DNA of 64,000 bases from Adineta ricciae (taxonomy: Eukaryota; Rotifera; Eurotatoria; Adinetida; Adinetidae): NCBI GenBank assembly GCA_905250025.1, contig CAJNOJ010000092.1:302186-366185 (forward strand), read 5' to 3'. Positions 1 to 11,717 of this stretch are shown here, one piece after another. The position numbers were made by a program, and so were the translations under genes. The notes beneath the pieces are model-generated. The model was not told the origin of the DNA. It saw only the letters and a program-made list of their open reading frames with translations, and made no database searches. Within the stretch, counting starts at the first letter, position 1; the number at the start of each line of letters is the position of its first letter.

Positions 1-879
1 TCGACTTTCCATCTCATTGACGAATGAAAGACTAACGGTTGATTTGGATGATAGGTAATTAACTACAAAGCAAAATACTAATGATTTTCACAGACAACAA
101 ATCAATTAGTCGAACTTGTGTCTGTTGACTTTGCCGTCGTTCATGATCTAAGTATGCACTTATGTAAAGTTTGATTTGTTCTCGCTTTTCATTGCTTATG
201 CTGATGTATCGTGCTTGCAGAAACAATATTTCGAAATATTCTTCCAAACTATAGAAAAACGATATAACTAGTTATCAGGACAACTCAACAAATTACGCGT
301 TGTAATTAATTGTTATCTGTAATTTGCCACATCCGAGATTCTCTTCAGTTAAATCATTGCCAATCGATTCTTCATCAGATTCGCATACGATGGTTTGTTT
401 TAGCGTTGATTTGACATTGTTCGCAAAGGAAACAATATCATATGCACTGTCACTATTCGCTAGATTTGAGAAAAGAAAAGATAAGAGAAAAGAAACAAAT
501 TAACGCACGCATCGATGTCGCATCACGTGTTGTGTCGTTGGTGACCAAGGATGAGACCGAACCAAAAGCTGGCGTCCATAAACTCACATTTTTAACTACG
601 TCGTCAGTTGTATTCAGGTCAATGAATGACGTTCGCGGTTCCTTAAGTATCTAATTTAGATTTTTCCTATTGAAAAACTAATTTTACTTGAGTTGAATGT
701 TCGCGAGCAGAAATATTTGGTGTAGTTATTGAAGTTTTTCTAATTCGCATCCAATGGAAACAGCACTTACAAAAATGGAAATTGAGCCATCGACTGACAA
801 TGATGAGAATAATTAAAACAGTTGTTATCGATACAAATAAGATCGCTTTCAGATCTCGATCAGGTACATGCGTCGACAT
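1..879 (-). CDS. Synaptotagmin-like membrane protein with a C2-like domain, 5' part only (cut by window edge)
   Basis: Four exons join in frame: 879-771, 459-297, 248-116 and 62-1. Introns are 770-460 (phase 1, GTAAGT donor), 296-249 and 115-63. The protein starts MSTHVPDRDLK, has one hydrophobic helix at about residues 12-30 (LFVSITTVLIILIIVSRWL), an acidic linker (ESDEESIGNDLTEEN), then GKLQITINYN followed by beta-strand-like sequence typical of the first strands of a C2 domain. An N-terminal anchor, linker and C2 is the synaptotagmin/extended-synaptotagmin plan, proteins that bind membranes and often calcium in vesicle traffic. The calcium-binding Asp loops would lie mostly beyond the edge, so calcium binding cannot be judged. 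Exon joins are inferred, and the 115-63 intron has a weak GTTCGA donor. A CTTTAG acceptor-like site lies just before the ATG. Other C2 families remain possible. Confidence 0.5.
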
Positions 880-1762
880 GTTTGCACACAACAATCTAAA
901 GAAAACGAACAGAATGTTATGGCATTCGCATGTACTTTCAAAGAGATAATTGAATAATGACACTGTGTGAAGCTTACTTCAAAAAACAATAATTTAATGT
1001 AACGATTAAGCTAATACATTTTCTTTTCTTCGATAGATAGTTTTTCTTTCTTTCTTCCTTATTCGTTTCAGTTTCTCTATCCGATGGGTAACGACAGAGA
1101 TGAAACAGACGTATTATATGTGTACCTTTTCCTTCTTGTCGGTTTTGTTCGCCATACTTCTTTCCTTACATATATGCTCTTCTGCTATCCGTTCTCTTTT
1201 CCTCTGCTGATAATGATGAGGTAAACAGACCGGATCTCTGTACTCGTTAAATGAGCCTTCTTACTAAAGAAAAGAAGAAAAGGAATTAAGCACGCGAGCA
1301 AAACACATGGAGAGAGAGAGAGAGAAAACCGTGTATCTGACGATCTGCTACTCGACTTTCTCTATTGAATGGCAAACATTTCAAGCGCACCCATCCTGAT
1401 TCTTTTTTTTATTCACTTATCAAGTCATTATCTCAAGACGCTGATCGATGTACATTCTGTGTGCGCGCGTCCTTTTTTGCTTCTCAAAGATAAACAAACA
1501 GGAAATGATTGCATGATAGATCTTCACCTTTGATTGCAAATCTCTGCTTATACTAGTCGATGTGATAATCAAAAAAGCATGAAATTTTTTTCATCAAAAG
1601 AAAAGAGAAGCACAACACGCATATTGACGATACTTGATACAAAAACCTCACGAAGATGATTATTATTTGTTGATAAGAAAAAATATATATGTGCATGTTC
1701 TATCATTTTGCTAAAGGATAACTTTCCAGTAAAAACTCGAGCGTTGCATCGTTTTGCACGAC

Positions 1763-1794
1763 AATGACGTTAAAAGAGAACTACCAACGTCATT
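1763..1794. repeat. Perfect 9-bp inverted repeat with CRE-like half-sites
   Basis: AATGACGTT at 1763-1771 is followed after 14 nt by its exact complement AACGTCATT at 1786-1794. Each arm contains TGACGT, the core of a CREB/ATF half-site. It lies about 0.9 kb upstream of the synaptotagmin-like start. It could be a paired factor-binding site or chance; nothing further supports a function. Confidence 0.35.
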
Positions 1795-2365
1795 ATCGAT
1801 TATTAAGGTGCGACGTCTACAGAACAAATCTTTTCATCCATAATCCTAATTAAATTAGTTCAACTAGGTTTCATTTCAAACGAATCGTAAGCAAATTTCA
1901 ATGTCATATGCTCGAAGTTTATCCGTTGATCTGCTGTTACAAGTGCAAAGAACGACTCTCCTGATATGAATAGTAGAAATTGATCAACACTAACACGTTC
2001 TCGTTTATCTTTACTGTAATGTTTGACAAGTGAATGTGGTAGATATCATTGAACTATCTTTGGATAATTAGCTGAATTCATCAAAGGCTTATTGAAGCTT
2101 CGAAACAAATACCAAATTAGCAATTTTCTGCCAGATATCAGAATGGCATTTGCTTTCCCACGGGTAGCTAACATTGATTAGAAGTATTCAGCATAGATAT
2201 TTCTGTCATGGTGATTAACATACTTCTTCGTACGGATGTTGCGGACCTGAAAATAGCCTGCGTCAGAGAAAGAAAAGTTTCGAGACAGTTGAAAATAATT
2301 ACTAGTGAAGATTTATAGACGTTATTCAATTAGCATCGAAAACATGTACTCGTGTGTTCCACTAT

Positions 2366-2406
2366 CCTCGGTCCCAATTATCAATGAATTGTTCATTGAA
2401 CCGAGG
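2366..2406. repeat. Two-part hairpin
   Basis: The outer arms CCTCGGT (2366-2372) and ACCGAGG (2400-2406) are complementary. Inside, TCAATGAA and TTCATTGA pair around a 3-nt TTG loop. The left arm carries an 8-nt bulge, while the right arms abut directly. The GC-rich outer stem stands out in AT-rich DNA. No gene is assigned. Confidence 0.35.
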
Positions 2407-3222
2407 GAAAGCTTTTTGTTTCTATATATAAATCTTCGATGTCATTAATAAATTGTTATTGAAGAAAAATGAGCTAACATCTCCTATATGAATATTGGTG
2501 ATAATTAAACTGTCAACTTTAGATGAATAAATAGAAATGACAAAAAAGATTTTTTTTTCTCTTATTTCATTTATGATTATCTTGTCAAAATAAATAAGAT
2601 TTACCGAGATTTGACATCAATTACCAGCGAACATTAGACGCACACCGTATATTTTGACTTTTCACAGTGGAAACAATAGTACTATTGTCTACTTGACGAA
2701 ACTGAAGGTTAATTAATAACCAAAGGCTAAAGCGTACATATTTGATTCGATGAAAACTCTAGCGATCACGTTCTGGAGAACTTCCAAGCAGCCATCACTC
2801 TTGTTATCTTCTTGCTCGAGGTCAACACAAACACGTCGACGTTCTCGCTCTTGTATTTGTATATGAAAACTTGATACAAACTCTCGCTCAAGGAAAACTT
2901 GAGATATTACTTCAACGAATCATGCATTTGACGTGCGATACAGTCAACTTTCGTAAGAATTTAATCTGCTAGGAAGTGAATCAAACAAAATATAATCATG
3001 TGTTTTTATTCGATCTGTTTAATGACGAAAATAATTTAATTGTTGGCGAGTTTCGATCAACATGAGAGCCATTCGGTATGCAACTGTTCTTGGCAAATCT
3101 CAGAATAACCGTTTAGGAAACGAAGATGTTATATGTATGACAGATATAGAGATGACAAAGAGAAAAAAGATGAGAGAGAGGGAGAGAGAAACGATTGTTG
3201 TTTTAAAGTTCATTAGATCAAT

Positions 3223-3564
3223 TTATTCATTTGAACGCTTCTTTTTGGAACCAAAATCATAAAAACGTTTCTTTGCGCCGAAATCATAGAAACGGCGAAG
3301 GCGATTGAACGCATCGTTGACTTCTTCCAATTCATCATTATGAACTGAGCGAGAGCCAAAATCATAGAAACGTTTGTGTTCTAATGAACGTTTAACACGC
3401 GTGTCAGCAAGTGACGATGGTCGTTGCTACAACAAACTGTATTCGTTTATTTTCTCCAATAAATGTCTCATTACCTGATGAGTATTAATCGAAAGTGCAT
3501 AAGTCATTGTCAATAAAGTTAAATAACCGACGAAGAACACGAGCAGAATATTGATCGGATGCAT
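3223..3564 (-). CDS. Neuropeptide precursor with three FYDFG repeats
   Basis: Two exons, 3564-3475 (30 codons) and 3426-3223 (67 codons plus TAA), are joined by a 48-nt phase-0 intron with GTAATG donor and TTGTAG acceptor, giving 97 residues. Exon 1 is a classic signal peptide: MHPINILLVF, then a hydrophobic core, with likely cleavage near TYALS. Exon 2 holds FYDFG at residues 50-54, 76-80 and 85-89, each preceded by a dibasic site (KR, RR, KR). The second and third are followed by A-K-K-R and S-K-K-K-R; the first ends in SR. Further dibasic sites lie at residues 42-43. This is the layout of a prohormone cut by furin/PC2-type convertases and exported in dense-core vesicles. Predicted products are short peptides FYDFGS or FYDFGA. 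Gly is not followed by a basic residue, so C-terminal amidation is not expected. The Y-x-F-G core recalls allatostatin-A (YxFGL-amide), but the L-G-K/R end is absent. I do not recognise the family. Confidence 0.8.
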
Positions 3565-4624
3565 ATCGTTAGCTAATTTGCAGACAAATGTTGATTTGAC
3601 GACGACGAGGAAATATTAATCTGGAACGAAAAAAAGAGAAAGAAAACGATGAAGAAATTCAGCCCAGAAAATGTTTCATCCGTGTTCAATATTGCTACAA
3701 ACTTATTCCACTTTTCCCGTTTTTGCTTCTCGCACTTGCGTATATTTTCCTCTTGCTGCTTGTAATAGCGTCCACTTTTGACAAATGAAGGCATTCGATT
3801 GTATAAGAGTAGATTTATTGTATTGACAAATCTAATATTGAATCCAATATTCCATCTCAAGCCACTCTTTTCTGAGGAAAAGAAAGTTTCCGATATGAAC
3901 GAAGAGTGAGGCAAAAGATGATAAATCTGATCTTATTTTGATGCATATAGGAAAACAAAAGAACGAGTGAGAGAGAGAGGATCCGATGCCATCAAAAACA
4001 ATTCGTAAAATCGAATGATTAGAGTGACAAAAGAGAAAAACGAAGAGCAAATGCATGTTCAATTCTAAAAGCAACTCACAACATCCATCTCTTGCAATTA
4101 ACAATCGATTGCAAAAGCAAAAAGCAAATGACAGAGGCGACACAAGCCTTTGGAAAGACTACAGTTTTTTTTCTACAGCATATTTTACGTTATAGAAAAG
4201 AAAAAAACTTTGTTGAGAAGAAAGAGAAAACAACACAGTGAGAAAATATGTTCGTAGTTACAAGATGCACTATTACATTTGAATCTGTTCTAGTCAGGGA
4301 TGTCTCCAGAGGAGGAGATTGGAAGATCGATTTTCCCCTTTTGGTCTAAAGGTTAAAATACTTCGATGCGAATACAGCGGTTGAAATCTGCTTGGAAGAC
4401 ATTTGTGTCTCTAAACGTGTCTAATTCTAGTTGCCGATCTAATCAAATTTGTTAGTTAAATCTTTCCGCTTAGTAGGACACCCGCTTGATTATTCAATCG
4501 AATACGCCTATATCTAACAATCTGCAAAATTCAATTGATTTGCTTTATCGAGTCGAGAACAAAAATTAACTGACGTTCTCTCTCTCTCTCTCTGTAGAAA
4601 AAATGCATGTGTTCACATAATTTA
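3565..4624. other. Upstream region of neuropeptide gene, no gene seen
   Basis: About 1 kb without a convincing exon. Open frames on the minus strand (about 3573-4143) are low-complexity and hydrophobic and resemble no protein. A CT microsatellite occurs near 4577-4594. The region should hold the promoter and 5' leader of the neuropeptide gene. Confidence 0.45.
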
Positions 4625-4855
4625 TTACTTTGTATGAGAACGTGGGTGTTCTAATTTTTGAGAGCATAGTGATAAGTTGTTACCTATTGTCTCTTGTTTA
4701 GTTTCAGGGGAATTTCTCATTTGTTGAATAGGTGAAAACTTTGCCGATAAAGCAGAAAAACAATCAATAGATGCTGGATCGTCTTCCTTCCGTTGCTTTC
4801 TTATCTCTTCGAAGTCGTGATTCATAAACGTTGAATGTATGCAATTTGTAGACAT
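4625..4855 (-). CDS. Small hypothetical protein (76 aa)
   Basis: The ATG at 4855-4853 opens 76 polar codons ending at TAA 4625. The composition is protein-like, with a charged stretch EEIRKQRKEDDPAS and several Ser and Gln residues, no signal peptide and no membrane segment. The frame stays open upstream of the ATG to about 4897, with a CTCAG acceptor just before it. It could therefore be a trans-spliced small gene or the last exon of a larger one. A GTAACA donor-like site at the ATAGG near 4680 offers another reading. No homology is recognised. Confidence 0.28.
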   Translation of the reverse strand: MSTNCIHSTFMNHDFEEIRKQRKEDDPASIDCFSALSAKFSPIQQMRNSPETKQETIGNNLSLCSQKLEHPRSHTK

Positions 4856-4859
4856 TTCC

Positions 4860-5442
4860 GTTGTAATGACATCCTGAGATATTCCCGTTTTTCGTCGAAG
4901 TTAGTGATCAAATGAGAACAAGAAAAGAAAATCTTTCTGATTATTTCCATCTGTTCGATTTATTGTTTTCTTAATCTAATTTGTTTGGATTGGTCTTCGT
5001 GACTGAAAAAATCTATATGGTTTTTCTTTGTAGTTAATTGAGATAAACCGTGCAAAGATTTATCTACTAATTGAAATTCATTAGGACTTTTCGAGAGAAA
5101 TCAGTCAGGAAAGACTTGCTTCATTTTTGTATTCCATTCTGCACTGTACGACAAGCGATGCATGTAGATCAGATTTCGATCTATTCAGATCGATTTAGAA
5201 GAAAACGCGTCATTCATGTGTTAAGTCATACTTCAGCTAATTTATAAAAAGTTCCTATACGTTCGTCTCCGAAAGCGATGAAGATAGGGATAATCTTAAG
5301 ACTACGTCATTTCCCTTTCATGAACATGTCTATGGGAATCCGAAACACGATTTTAGCGCCGGCATCTGTCGAAATGAGAGGAAATCGTTTTGGGCCAATT
5401 TCATAATTGATTTTATTAAAAAAAAATAAAAAAAACATAGAA
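4860..5442. other. Intergenic, 3' flank of fibulin-like gene
   Basis: AT-rich sequence between the small orphan and the end of the fibulin-like gene. I see no coding exon. A poly(A)-type stretch with AATAAA-like sequence on the minus strand lies near 5415-5440, just after the fibulin stop. Confidence 0.4.
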
Positions 5443-8400
5443 CTAAGGATAAAAAGCATATTGACTAACATGAATGAAAAGTTTCATAACAGCAATCGAC
5501 GAGGAGAATTTATTGGTAAATGTTTTCATTTGAATATGTAATTCAATTTCGTCGAATGAATTCAATTCTTGAATAAGATATAAATGTGCATGATGCGCTG
5601 AGTAGGTTTTCAATTGAAATTTATCAAGCATACGCTGAGTAGAACTCGTTTGCGAATGATCTTTTGGTATGTATTGTAATTCAAATTCGACATGTTGATC
5701 TTTATTCAACTGACTATTGCGTATGCGAAAGATTTCAGTCGGGATAGATATGTGCGCTAAAATTCGAGAAAAGTTGCATGCAGAACTGATTACTTTGTTA
5801 ATTACCTGGTAATGAAATGAAAGAATATACGTATTTGACAGGTTTGTGACGTGTACAACGCAAATTATTGTCATTTTGGTGTTCAATGCACCATTGTGTA
5901 TTCAATTGACACCGACTATAGAACAAAAAAAACTCAGTTCATTAGATTGTAATGAGAGAAAAAGAAATGACTGCTTTTACTAATTTCCAATTTTGTCGTA
6001 ACCGCTAGGACAATCGATGTAAAAACAGCGAAAGTCACCACGAGTATTTATACACGTCTGACCTGCAGAACAGTTATGTGTGTCAAGCTGACATTCATCT
6101 ATATCTTGACATTGACGGTTACGTTCAAGTAAGAATCCGGATGGACATGCACATTTATATGATCCAAGTGTATTCACACATTCATGTTGACATAATCTTG
6201 CGATCATAGAACATTCATCTAGATCTAAAGATATGATACAGTAGAGTGTGAGGAAAATTAGTCAAGCATTCCTTATACCTCGGCATGTCTGTTTGTCACT
6301 GTTCAGTCGGTAACCTTCTTTACATAGGCACTAAGTGATGAATAATAAGTTTGAGTCGTTAATTTGTGTGAAACTTACATAGTATGAACCTTGAACATTG
6401 ACACATTTTTGTTCGCACACATTGGGTGAAAGTTCACACTCGTTAATGTCTTATATAATATAAATATAGTACCACAATAGAATTAAGGAACAAATTTACC
6501 TTCGCAAAAGTGTCGTTTATCTGACATTCTATAACCTGACGGACAATCACACTAAGATAAACAGAAGAACTGTTTTCATAAAACTCTAAATAACATATTA
6601 CGTACGATATACGATCCAGCCGTGTTTCGACAAACTGAATTTGTTGGACAAATTGGATTTTCTCTTGAACACTCATCATCATCTAATCAAATATTTTCTT
6701 CCTGTGATAACTCACGTTGAATACAGTACGTACCGATACAAGCACCATTCTGATAGACAAATCCAGGTGGACATTGACACTGAAAAATAGAACGATTAAA
6801 AAAAAATGAACAGTACAGAAATAAGTGGCATCTTACATAGAACGATCCATATGTATTTTGACATGTTGCTAACGAAGGACATGTATGGTTTCCAATAGCA
6901 CATTCGTCAATATCTGTGGAAAATTTTCTCGATAAAATAATTCGAACGAGAAGTTTTTGAATCTACCTAAACATTCGAGATCTTTTATCTCCAAGCCACT
7001 TGGACACGTAAATGTTTGTACACAACGATAAGATCCAGGTGTATTATCACAACGTTCACCAAGCTTGCATGGACTTGGTTTTTGAGTACATTCGTTAATA
7101 TCTATGTGAAATTCGAAATGTGTCCTATATTGAATGACGAGAATGTTCTCTACCAAGACATTTCCCTGTCAATGTAACATTGAAACCTTCACGGCACTGA
7201 ATCTTTTCACAGCGACCATAGAAAGCATTGAATTTTTCGCCCGACGTACAAGTTTGTGGCACGCATCTATAAACACTTTGAATTTCCAATCGCCGTGAAT
7301 TTGATCACACATTACCTGTATGTTCCTGGAACGTTTTTACAAATATAACCAGGTCTAGCAAAAACCAACGAAAAACGATGATCAAACTAATTCAAAACAG
7401 TTTACCTACCGACATTCGTGAATATCTTGCTCACATTCATCAACATCTAACATACCAAGAAATAAACGGAAACATTCTTCTGTATCATACTTCCTACCTA
7501 CACATGTTTGTGTTGTGGGATCGACTTGATATCCCGTTCCACAATTTCTTTCTCGAATACATCTACAAAGAATTCCATAGCTATTCATCAGATTACTATC
7601 TCAATTACCTAAATGATCCTGGCATATTTTCACAGCGATGTCCAAAACTACAGTTATGCTTATGAATCGCACATTCATCAATGTCTAACATGAATCAATA
7701 TGACAATTGAGAGATAAATATGTTAACTTACCTCGACATTGGCCATGTTTTATTGACCAAGTATGACCAATTTGACATCCTTCGATACAACGAAAACTGC
7801 CTGGTGTGTTTTCACACAACATTCTGCTTGGACATGGATTCGAGAGACATTCGTTAACATCTGCATTAGAAATATTGTTAATAATATATAAAGTACGCAT
7901 ACATACCTCGACATTGATGATCCTCACTCATTTGAAAACCGACTGCACAATTCACTAGAAAAAAAAAGCAAAATTCTCAATTGATAGGCTGAACTCTGTT
8001 TCATTCTCATACGTGATTTTGCCTTCTTACAACAATCATGAAATTGTTCACTGCATCTTTCATCAAGTACAGTCAATGGTTGACAATCTTCTTGCTCTCG
8101 GCCTGCTCGAACACCTAATTCACAACATTTGCAACAAATCTATGTACAACAAAAGAAACAAAGTGATTCACTATTCACATTATTCATAGTATCTTCCTAA
8201 AGACCTGATAAGAATCTTTCGATTCGAGTTTTGTCTCATTGCATGGTAACAATTGAAGCGCGGTGTTTAAACCTTCCTCACAAAAGTAGCCGCGTAAATT
8301 CGTCAAACAGCAGATATGTGTCAAATATCGACAATGAGTAGACAAATGCATCTTATTTTCAAAAAGAAACACTTGCGATGCTATACTACATGTTTTCATC

Positions 8401-8591
8401 TGTTCCGCTTGTAGTTGACCAAGTTGACAGCATTCTTCAGCATAATTACGAAATGCATCTACTACAAATACTCTCGATACTGAATTCAATCTCTGTTGGC
8501 CCTAATAATAATTATTACTATTACCTGAATGCGATAGATACATACTCAAATGTATGAGAAGAATGAAGATCATCTTACAAAACATATACAT
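5443..8591 (-). CDS. Fibulin-like secreted matrix protein (anaphylatoxin modules, EGF repeats, fibulin C-terminal domain)
   Basis: A many-exon gene running from the ATG at 8591 to the stop at 5443. The start [15 protein letters not shown] is a signal peptide; a short intron (donor at 8524, or a GTATGT alternative) joins it to the next exon. Residues with paired-Cys motifs follow ([43 protein letters not shown]), which are anaphylatoxin-like modules. Then come about nine EGF repeats, mostly calcium-binding type ([47 protein letters not shown]) with the N-T-x-G-S-Y/F-R-C hydroxylation/core signature. Each is usually encoded by one exon flanked by tiny introns. The C-terminal exon (5886-5443) is a beta-rich module without Cys pairs, like the fibulin C-terminal domain. 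Anaphylatoxin, EGF and C-terminal modules in this order define fibulin-1/2. It should be secreted and assemble in extracellular matrix. Individual exon ends were not all checked. Confidence 0.8.
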
Positions 8592-10227
8592 CGTTCGATG
8601 TATAATGGGATATGTGTACAAATGAACGTTGAAGATATGCAAACAAATCAGTTAGTAGTATGTTATGAAAGCCTTCTCTCTTTTTTTGCCTTTTATCATC
8701 ATCGTTGATATAATATGATAACAGTTTGAGCAACAGTTTGATATATAACCTTCATCTTGATCCACATCGTTCATTTTCACAAATCTTCTTTACCATTAAA
8801 TGATTGACAACACACTTTAAACACTTTTTCATTATCGAAGACTCAATATTTACATCTGATTTGTTATCTTCTCAGTAGAAACTAATTGAGAAATCATTTG
8901 CGTACAAAAGAAACGTTTCAGTGCCAAAATTATTATGCAAGCAGCATCACCGGTACACCTAATTGTGTATGCCATTCGATCGAGTATATATATACATGAA
9001 AGAAAAGGAAATCTTCCTTTGCATAACTCTATTCTTAAGTTTTTTTCTTTCCCTCATTTCTATGACTGATCAAATAATAGTTTTTTTTTCGTAGATGCCA
9101 AGAACAAAACAATAAGAGATCGACATCCGTCGTTGTTTTTCTTCTGGATATATAACAGCATAAGAATGGCAAGGCATCTTCTTCTTTTTCTCCCTCTCGC
9201 TCTCTATCGAGAGATAATAATAACAACAAGCATTTCGTATTATTTCACCAGCTGCTAAGAAAAGAACTAGAAAAGAAAAGAGGTGGAGGAGAGAATGGTA
9301 CGGGCATATACTATCAATGTCGTTCGTCCGTATACATAAGTTTCCAGTTAATGCTTTTCTTTCGCTTGTCATCAGGGAACAAGCAACTTAGATCTCAACT
9401 ATGCTCGAAAGATTCCATTTCCTGACTCAATTTTTTTTCCTTAATAATGTCTATCCGATCAGTTTGAACATGATAGTTTCCGTCTGTTTCCACTATTGAT
9501 TGTTCTTTGCGATTCGGAATGTGTATCCATTTCTGCAGTACTTCTTTCAACGTTTTTATCTTTTAAACATTAACACCTCTCTGTTGCTTCTCGATGTATG
9601 GAGGGAAGAAGAAAAAGGCCTCACAACAAATAAATGCTTACGTATTCGTATACAAATACACACTTCTATATACACTAATAGATGCCGGCAGTAGAAATGA
9701 AATAACTTTCTGTTCTATCAGGACCTTTTTTCTTTCATTCTTTCCTCTTTTAATTTTATGACAACATAGAGAACATAAAAGGTAATAATAACAACGAAAG
9801 AAAATAAGTGCACACATTAGACTATTGTGAATGTGTGATGAAGAGAAAAGATTTGACGTGCAAGAGAAAGAGAAATTGAGAGTAAAATCTTTCCTGATAT
9901 GGGAGCAGATCTTTTCTTTTTCTTCCATGCGTTGTGTTCTCTGTGTATTTTTTTCTCGCTACTGGTCCATTCTTAATAGAATAATGATGAAAGATAGATG
10001 TCTATCTGTCAGCTTCTTCGAGCTAACCAGATGATGAAAAACGAAGAACAAAAAAAAAACCACGATCAGACACACAGTGAGAGAAATTTTCCACTCGAAT
10101 GAAAAATCAGTCGTACACAACTCGACTGGTGTCGGGTAACATGTGAAAACTCAAAGCATTGAGAAAAAAAAGCCCAAACCCGATCGCTAATAACATATTT
10201 CTATCTCTGTTTTAGATCGAATAACAC
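8592..10227. other. Intergenic between divergent fibulin-like and glycosyltransferase genes
   Basis: This 1.6 kb shared upstream region is AT-rich with homopolymer T/A runs and purine/pyrimidine tracts. Several overlapping open frames exist (about 9035-9372, 9500-10034), but they are low-complexity and read in conflicting frames. A CTGTTTTAG acceptor-like site lies at about 10206-10214, just before the plus-strand start. Confidence 0.45.
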
Positions 10228-11547
10228 ATGCAATACTATTATATATTAATTCTACTTCTATCTCATCAAATTAACTCATCGACGAGTTCAAATAAACAGG
10301 AAAATGTCACATCGAAGACAGGATCAACGCCGGCACCTGTAATTAATCCTTATCATCCACGCGATCATATCGTTAATCCGCACAATTTCTCCTATATACT
10401 TAATCCAGGACATTCTGTGTGTGATAATAGTAATTCATCTGTTTATCTCTTAGTTTACGTCCATTCGGGTCCAACGAATTACCAACGTCGAATGGTCATA
10501 CGTGAAACATGGTCGACACGAACATTGTTTCCCGATCTACGTCTCGTATTCATGATTGGACAAACTCTCGATAAGAGTATTATGAAAGCTATTGAATATG
10601 AAAATGAAATCTATCAAGATATCGTTCAAGAGGATTTTATTGATGCCTATAAAAATCTTTCTTACAAAGGAGTGATGGCTTTGAAATGGATCTCCACATA
10701 TTGTCCACAAACGAAATATGTTTTAAAGGTTGACGACGATATTGTTGTCAATACATTTACATTGATCAATCATCTGAAATTTCTCGACAAACATAATCCA
10801 AATAAACATAGCACAATACTTTGTTTATTATGGCAAGCAATGGGTGTTATGCGAGATAGGTAAGAATCAGTATATTAAGCAAAACAAATCATAACATTTG
10901 TTGTTTCAGTAAATCGAAATGGTATTTGAGTCGAGAAGATTTTCCACTGGATAAATTTCCACCTTATTGTAGTGGTTCAGGTACGTACGAATGTTCTCTC
11001 GACAAAATCTCGAAGGAATTTTGCCGATTTATAACTAATTCTCAATTTGTTCAGAAAAATACCGCGTTTCTTTTCCTTCTTTTCAGCTTTTATACTCACC
11101 GGAGACATGCCAGCAAAAATGTAATTTTTATCTGGTTGAATTCGTTCACTAAAGAATCCACTTTCTCATTAGGTACAACGCCAGTCTTTATGTACCATTC
11201 TTTTGGGTTGATGATTATTATATAACCGGCGCTGTCGCCACTGCTGCAAATGTCACCTATGCTCAACTTGGTTCGCTCTATACAATACCTCAACAATTGG
11301 CACACACGCGTTTTATGTCATCGAAGTCGTTCTATACGATCATGTTTGGACATTTCGTAAGATGAGATTGTTCGAGAAAAACGATCCATGACTAATTTGG
11401 TTTTGTTTCTAGCCTGGATCGATGAATAATATGCGTGAAATTTGGCGTCGGATACTCACGATGCAAAAGTATAAATTTCCAACACGTGTTGAGTTACTTT
11501 CATTTAGCTGGGATGAAACTGTACATCGAAATGACAAAACTTCATGA
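10228..11547 (+). CDS. Beta-1,3-glycosyltransferase, GT31 family (B3GALT/B3GNT-like)
   Basis: Five exons (10228-10859, 10910-10980, 11087-11120, 11173-11356, 11413-11547) total 1056 nt and encode 351 aa. The protein begins with a hydrophobic signal-anchor (MQYYYILILLLSH), as in type II Golgi enzymes, followed by a short Thr/Ser/Asn-rich stem. Family motifs appear in order: RRMVIRETWS, LVFMIGQ, YVLKVDDDIVVN (the DxD metal and nucleotide-sugar site), PPYCSGSG and VDDYYITG (equivalent to E-D-V-Y-x-G). These enzymes transfer Gal or GlcNAc from the UDP sugar in beta-1,3 linkage to glycoproteins or glycolipids. N-glycosylation sequons (NLS, NAS, NVT) are present. Sugar and acceptor specificity cannot be told from sequence. 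The gene is convergent with TRAP1, whose stop lies 170 bp away. Confidence 0.88.
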
Positions 11548-11717
11548 ACAAACGAATGGTTTTTCTTCTTTTTTTCTGCTTTGTTTGATGTCTTTCCGAA
11601 AAAAAAACATTTGTCTGATAGGATTGTCTAATTTACTTTCTTTCTTTTTATTTATTTGAGAACAAAAGATACAAAAAAAAACATGATTTTGATCTTTTCT
11701 TGTATTTTCTTCGTTGG

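Larger units (their letters stand above)
965..3222. other. Intergenic, no gene seen
   Basis: This 2.2 kb stretch is AT-rich and I found no convincing coding exon on either strand. It lies between the start of the synaptotagmin-like gene and the end of the neuropeptide gene, so it should hold the promoter of the former and the 3' UTR of the latter. It includes a short GA microsatellite near 1312-1327 and two inverted repeats listed separately (1763-1794 and 2366-2406). Confidence 0.5.

Noticed and set aside
442..654. Plus-strand open frame of 70 codons
   Set aside because: It overlaps exon 2 and intron 1 of the minus-strand synaptotagmin-like gene and resembles nothing.
3062..3262. Plus-strand open frame over the end of the neuropeptide gene
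   Set aside because: It overlaps the repeat exon on the other strand, is low-complexity (RERERE) and lacks a protein-like pattern.
4577..4594. CT/GA microsatellites here and at about 1312, 36596, 53633 and 60280
   Set aside because: Short simple repeats common in AT-rich animal DNA; no sign of function.
8502..8524. A 23-nt intron in the fibulin-like gene
   Set aside because: The 23-nt version breaks the frame. Using the acceptor at TTGAATTCAG gives an intron of about 45 nt, or 65 nt with the GTATGT donor, and restores the frame, so no ultra-short intron is needed.
9035..10034. Several overlapping frames on both strands
   Set aside because: They are low-complexity, mutually overlapping and rich in Leu/Ser/Lys from purine and pyrimidine tracts; there is no splice context or similarity.
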